Origin: Chloroflexota bacterium
Lineage (GTDB): Bacteria > Chloroflexota > Dormibacteria > CF-121
DNA: 8,762 nt
Assembly (NCBI GenBank): GCA_005889395.1
Contig: VBFX01000162.1
Coordinates: forward strand, 1 to 8,762
Reading direction: 5' to 3'
Below, piece after piece: positions 6,679 through 8,762 of this stretch. Under the pieces are notes generated by a model. It did no database searches. It was not told the DNA's origin and saw nothing but the letters and a program-made list of their open reading frames with translations. Position 1 is the stretch's first letter; every line of letters starts with the position of its first letter. Made by a program: the position numbers and the translations under genes.

Positions 6679-8472
6679 TTGACCAAGAAGCCTTTGTTCG
6701 TTGTGCTTGCCGCAACGACTGCCGTCTTGATGTCAACGACCGTCGGTCTGGCGCAGACCGAGAGCCTGGTTACGATTGGGAGTCCGGCCGGTAACACGCC
6801 CCAGAATCACCAGAACGAGCCAGCGGTGGCTCTGGATGCCGCCTCACCAAACATCCTGGTAGCAGGCACTAACGATTTTGTGGATCAGGAGGCCTGTCCG
6901 CAGTCCCTAGCCGTCAATCGGGGCACCTGCCTGGATCGCGCTACCGGCGTCGGGCTCTCCGGCGATTATTTCTCGTTTGACAACGGGCATAGCTGGACAC
7001 AGCCGACCTACACCGGCTGGACCAATGCCGGCTGCCCCCCGACCACTCTGTGCAAGGGCGGGCCAGGCCCGATCCATACCCTGCCCTGGTACTTCGAGAA
7101 TCAGCTGGTCTCGTTCGGCGATCCCGCGGTCGCTTTCGGTCCGGTCCCGAGCGCCAATGGCAAGTTCTCCTGGAGCAACGGCCAGCGCGCCTACTACGCC
7201 AACCTGATCACTGCCTTCAGCACAACCGTGGAGTTCTCCTTCCCCAATCCGGTGTTCAACGGCCTCGTGGGCGTGGGCGTCTCGCGCCTCGATAATCCCA
7301 GCCCGGCCGTCATCGCCGACAAGAACAGCTGGAAGCAGCCGGTCGTCGTCTCCAGTACCACCGGCGAGACGACATTCATGGACAAAGAGCAGATCTGGGC
7401 CGACAACGCGTCCTCCAGCCCGTTCTTCGGCAACGTCTATATCTGCGCCAACGATTTCCGAAGCAACGGCAGCCACAAGAACGGCAACGCGCCAGTTCCG
7501 GTGATGGTCTACACCTCAACGGATGGCGGCGCCACCTGGACCAAGAAGCAGGTGACCCCCGCAGTGACAAATGGGATCTCCCCAGTGAACGGCTTCGGCT
7601 ACAGCGGCTGCACTATCCGCACGGACAGCCACGGCGTCGTGTACATGTTCGCCGAGCAATTCAGTCGCTCGGGGCCGCCGAACGACAGCACCCACGTGAT
7701 GTTCAAGTCCTTTGATGGTGGCATGCATTGGACCCAGGGCGCGGTGACCACCGTCGTCTCCGACCCCTGCTACTTCGTCGATCCGATCGAGGGTCGCTGC
7801 GTAATGGACGGCTACTCGGGTGCCCGCACCGACCTCGCCGCCTCGCCCAGTGTCTCCATCGCCAACGGCGCCCCAACCGGGGCTAATGCCACGAACGAGA
7901 TCGTGGACGCCTGGACGGATGCGCCCGCCCTCAACAACGAGCACACCAACTTCCAGTATTCGATGAATGGCGGCGCCACCTGGAGCGTACCGCAAGCGGT
8001 TTCCCTTGCCGGCGACCGGCCCATCTACTCGGCGCCGGCGATCGCGCCGGACGGGTCCCGCGCCTATGTCATCTATGAAGCCGACACCGCACCCTGGCGC
8101 GGCAATGACTTCACGTCGCCGCGTCCCTACCACGGGGTGTTCGTGAGCTCGGCCTTAGCTGCGAGCGGCGCCCCGACCGGGTGGACGGCGGTGTTCAATG
8201 AGCCGCCCCTCGGTGACCTGCGGGCCACTTATCCCGGCCACGACCTGTACCAGGAACGCATCGGCGACTACATCTATGCGGCAGCCTCGAACGACTACGG
8301 CGTTGGACTGTGGATCTCCGCCAACAACGCGGCGGTCTGCAATGCGATCCAGAATTGGCGAGCCAGCTCGTTCGCCGCAGGGCATCGGATCTTGCCCGGC
8401 GCCCCATGGCCGCTAACTGACTGCCCATCGAACTTCGGCAACACCGACACGATGTCGATCACGACCGGATAA
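6679..8472 (+). CDS. Exported Asp-box (BNR) repeat beta-propeller protein, sialidase-superfamily fold
   Basis: A 597-residue exported protein. The signal peptide is KK, a hydrophobic core (residues 6-24), and cleavage near GLAQ. Four Asp-box motifs (SxDxGxxW-type) are visible: SFDNGHSW (99-106), STDGGATW (280-287), SFDGGMHW (344-351) and SMNGGATW (428-435). With EPAVALD (47-53) and DYIYAAASNDYGVGLWIS (530-547), they indicate a six- or seven-bladed propeller of the sialidase/glycosyl-hydrolase type. There is no clear FRIP motif, and I cannot assign the three-Arg site of true sialidases, so enzymatic activity is unproven; it may bind or cut a surface glycan or act as a structural protein. Ten Cys residues suit disulfides outside the cell. 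TTG start with AGGGAGG 6 nt upstream; a terminator follows 22 nt after the stop. Same strand as the transferase gene, probably with its own promoter. The fold is confident; the function is unknown. Confidence 0.88.
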   Translation: MTKKPLFVVLAATTAVLMSTTVGLAQTESLVTIGSPAGNTPQNHQNEPAVALDAASPNILVAGTNDFVDQEACPQSLAVNRGTCLDRATGVGLSGDYFSFDNGHSWTQPTYTGWTNAGCPPTTLCKGGPGPIHTLPWYFENQLVSFGDPAVAFGPVPSANGKFSWSNGQRAYYANLITAFSTTVEFSFPNPVFNGLVGVGVSRLDNPSPAVIADKNSWKQPVVVSSTTGETTFMDKEQIWADNASSSPFFGNVYICANDFRSNGSHKNGNAPVPVMVYTSTDGGATWTKKQVTPAVTNGISPVNGFGYSGCTIRTDSHGVVYMFAEQFSRSGPPNDSTHVMFKSFDGGMHWTQGAVTTVVSDPCYFVDPIEGRCVMDGYSGARTDLAASPSVSIANGAPTGANATNEIVDAWTDAPALNNEHTNFQYSMNGGATWSVPQAVSLAGDRPIYSAPAIAPDGSRAYVIYEADTAPWRGNDFTSPRPYHGVFVSSALAASGAPTGWTAVFNEPPLGDLRATYPGHDLYQERIGDYIYAAASNDYGVGLWISANNAAVCNAIQNWRASSFAAGHRILPGAPWPLTDCPSNFGNTDTMSITTG

Positions 8473-8762
8473 GCGGATCGCGTTGACAGGGTGGGAAGGG
8501 CGGCCTCGCGCCGCCCTTCTGTTTTGCTGGCCCCGCGCGCCTGCGAACCGTATCTGGCCACCCCAACCGGGGCGAGCGCGAGGCCCCGCGAGGCCACTGA
8601 CAACCACTCGGCGCTGATCGCAAGATCCGGACTCAGATTGGCAACCCAGACATCCGTCAGGGCCGCGAAACCCGTGCCCAGGACGACGCCCACGGCACCC
8701 AGCAGCGTCGCAATGCCGATCCGCCTCCAACGTCTCCGGATGGCTGCGCCGATTAGTGGCGC
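8295..8762 (-). CDS. Possible C-terminal part of a membrane protein (partial, uncertain)
   Basis: A minus-strand frame is open from the right edge to a stop at 8295. The first 70 or so residues look protein-like: basic IRRRWRR, then a hydrophobic segment IGIATLLGAVGVVLGTGFAA that could span a membrane, then mixed sequence to RYGSQARG, with mostly G or C in third positions. Against it, the frame runs through the terminator and about 178 nt antisense into the propeller gene, which is unusual for a real gene end, and GC-rich DNA often keeps such frames open. No family recognised. Its start, if real, lies beyond the window. The other reading is 290 bp of non-coding spacer. Confidence 0.3.
   Translation of the reverse strand, partial: APLIGAAIRRRWRRIGIATLLGAVGVVLGTGFAALTDVWVANLSPDLAISAEWLSVASRGLALAPVGVARYGSQARGASKTEGRREAALPTLSTRSAYPVVIDIVSVLPKFDGQSVSGHGAPGKIRCPAANELARQFWIALQTAALLAEIHSPTP
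8495..8526 (+). terminator. Intrinsic terminator of the propeller gene
   Basis: A perfect 10-bp GC-rich stem, GAAGGGCGGC (8495-8504) and GCCGCCCTTC (8510-8519), with loop CTCGC and then TGTTTTG. It lies 22 nt after the TAA stop. The T-run is on the plus-strand side only; the minus strand shows no T-tract after the stem, so it is one-directional. Confidence 0.85.

Noticed and set aside
1..8762. Search for CRISPR arrays, tRNA/rRNA genes, insertion-sequence ends and long repeats
   Set aside because: No spaced direct repeats, tRNA-like cloverleafs, transposase motifs or long terminal inverted repeats were seen by eye.

Overview
The window is GC-rich, gene-dense bacterial chromosome with no RNA genes, insertion sequences or CRISPR. 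Very high third-position GC, TTG starts with strong Shine-Dalgarno sequences, a class E/F-like sortase domain and Sec-exported enzymes suggest a high-GC monoderm-type lineage (Actinomycetota, or Chloroflexota/Dormibacterota-like soil bacteria). That placement is inference; nothing here fixes the taxon.

Left part (1-2567, minus strand): a tightly packed acyl-CoA set transcribed right to left. It holds a family III (CaiB/BaiF) CoA-transferase, a CitE-like CoA-ester lyase overlapping it by 8 nt, and an acyl-CoA dehydrogenase whose ATG shares one base with the lyase stop codon and which runs off the left edge. Together they would activate an organic acid to its CoA ester, oxidise it, and cleave a 3-hydroxy-dicarboxylyl-type CoA ester to acetyl-CoA plus an oxo-acid. 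The substrate cannot be read from the sequence, and no hydratase is visible inside the window.

Middle (2599-4623, minus strand): a 674-residue exported protein and the most unusual gene here. A signal peptide is followed by a large extracellular beta-type domain of the kind seen in big surface proteins, one Ig-like module, and a C-terminal sortase domain with His, Cys and Arg in place. Surface proteins of this kind usually end in a sorting signal; here the sorting enzyme itself sits at that end.

Right part (4624-8472, plus strand): a 154-bp divergent intergenic region with a candidate extended -10 promoter and a small hairpin, then an exported gamma-glutamyltransferase precursor with the autoprocessing Thr but a short lid loop. 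Next come a second candidate promoter and an exported Asp-box (BNR) beta-propeller protein, closed by a strong intrinsic terminator. Three consecutive genes (2599-8472) therefore encode exported proteins, a cell-envelope block beside a cytoplasmic acyl-CoA operon. The last 290 bp hold the terminator and, possibly, the end of a minus-strand membrane protein that continues beyond the window.
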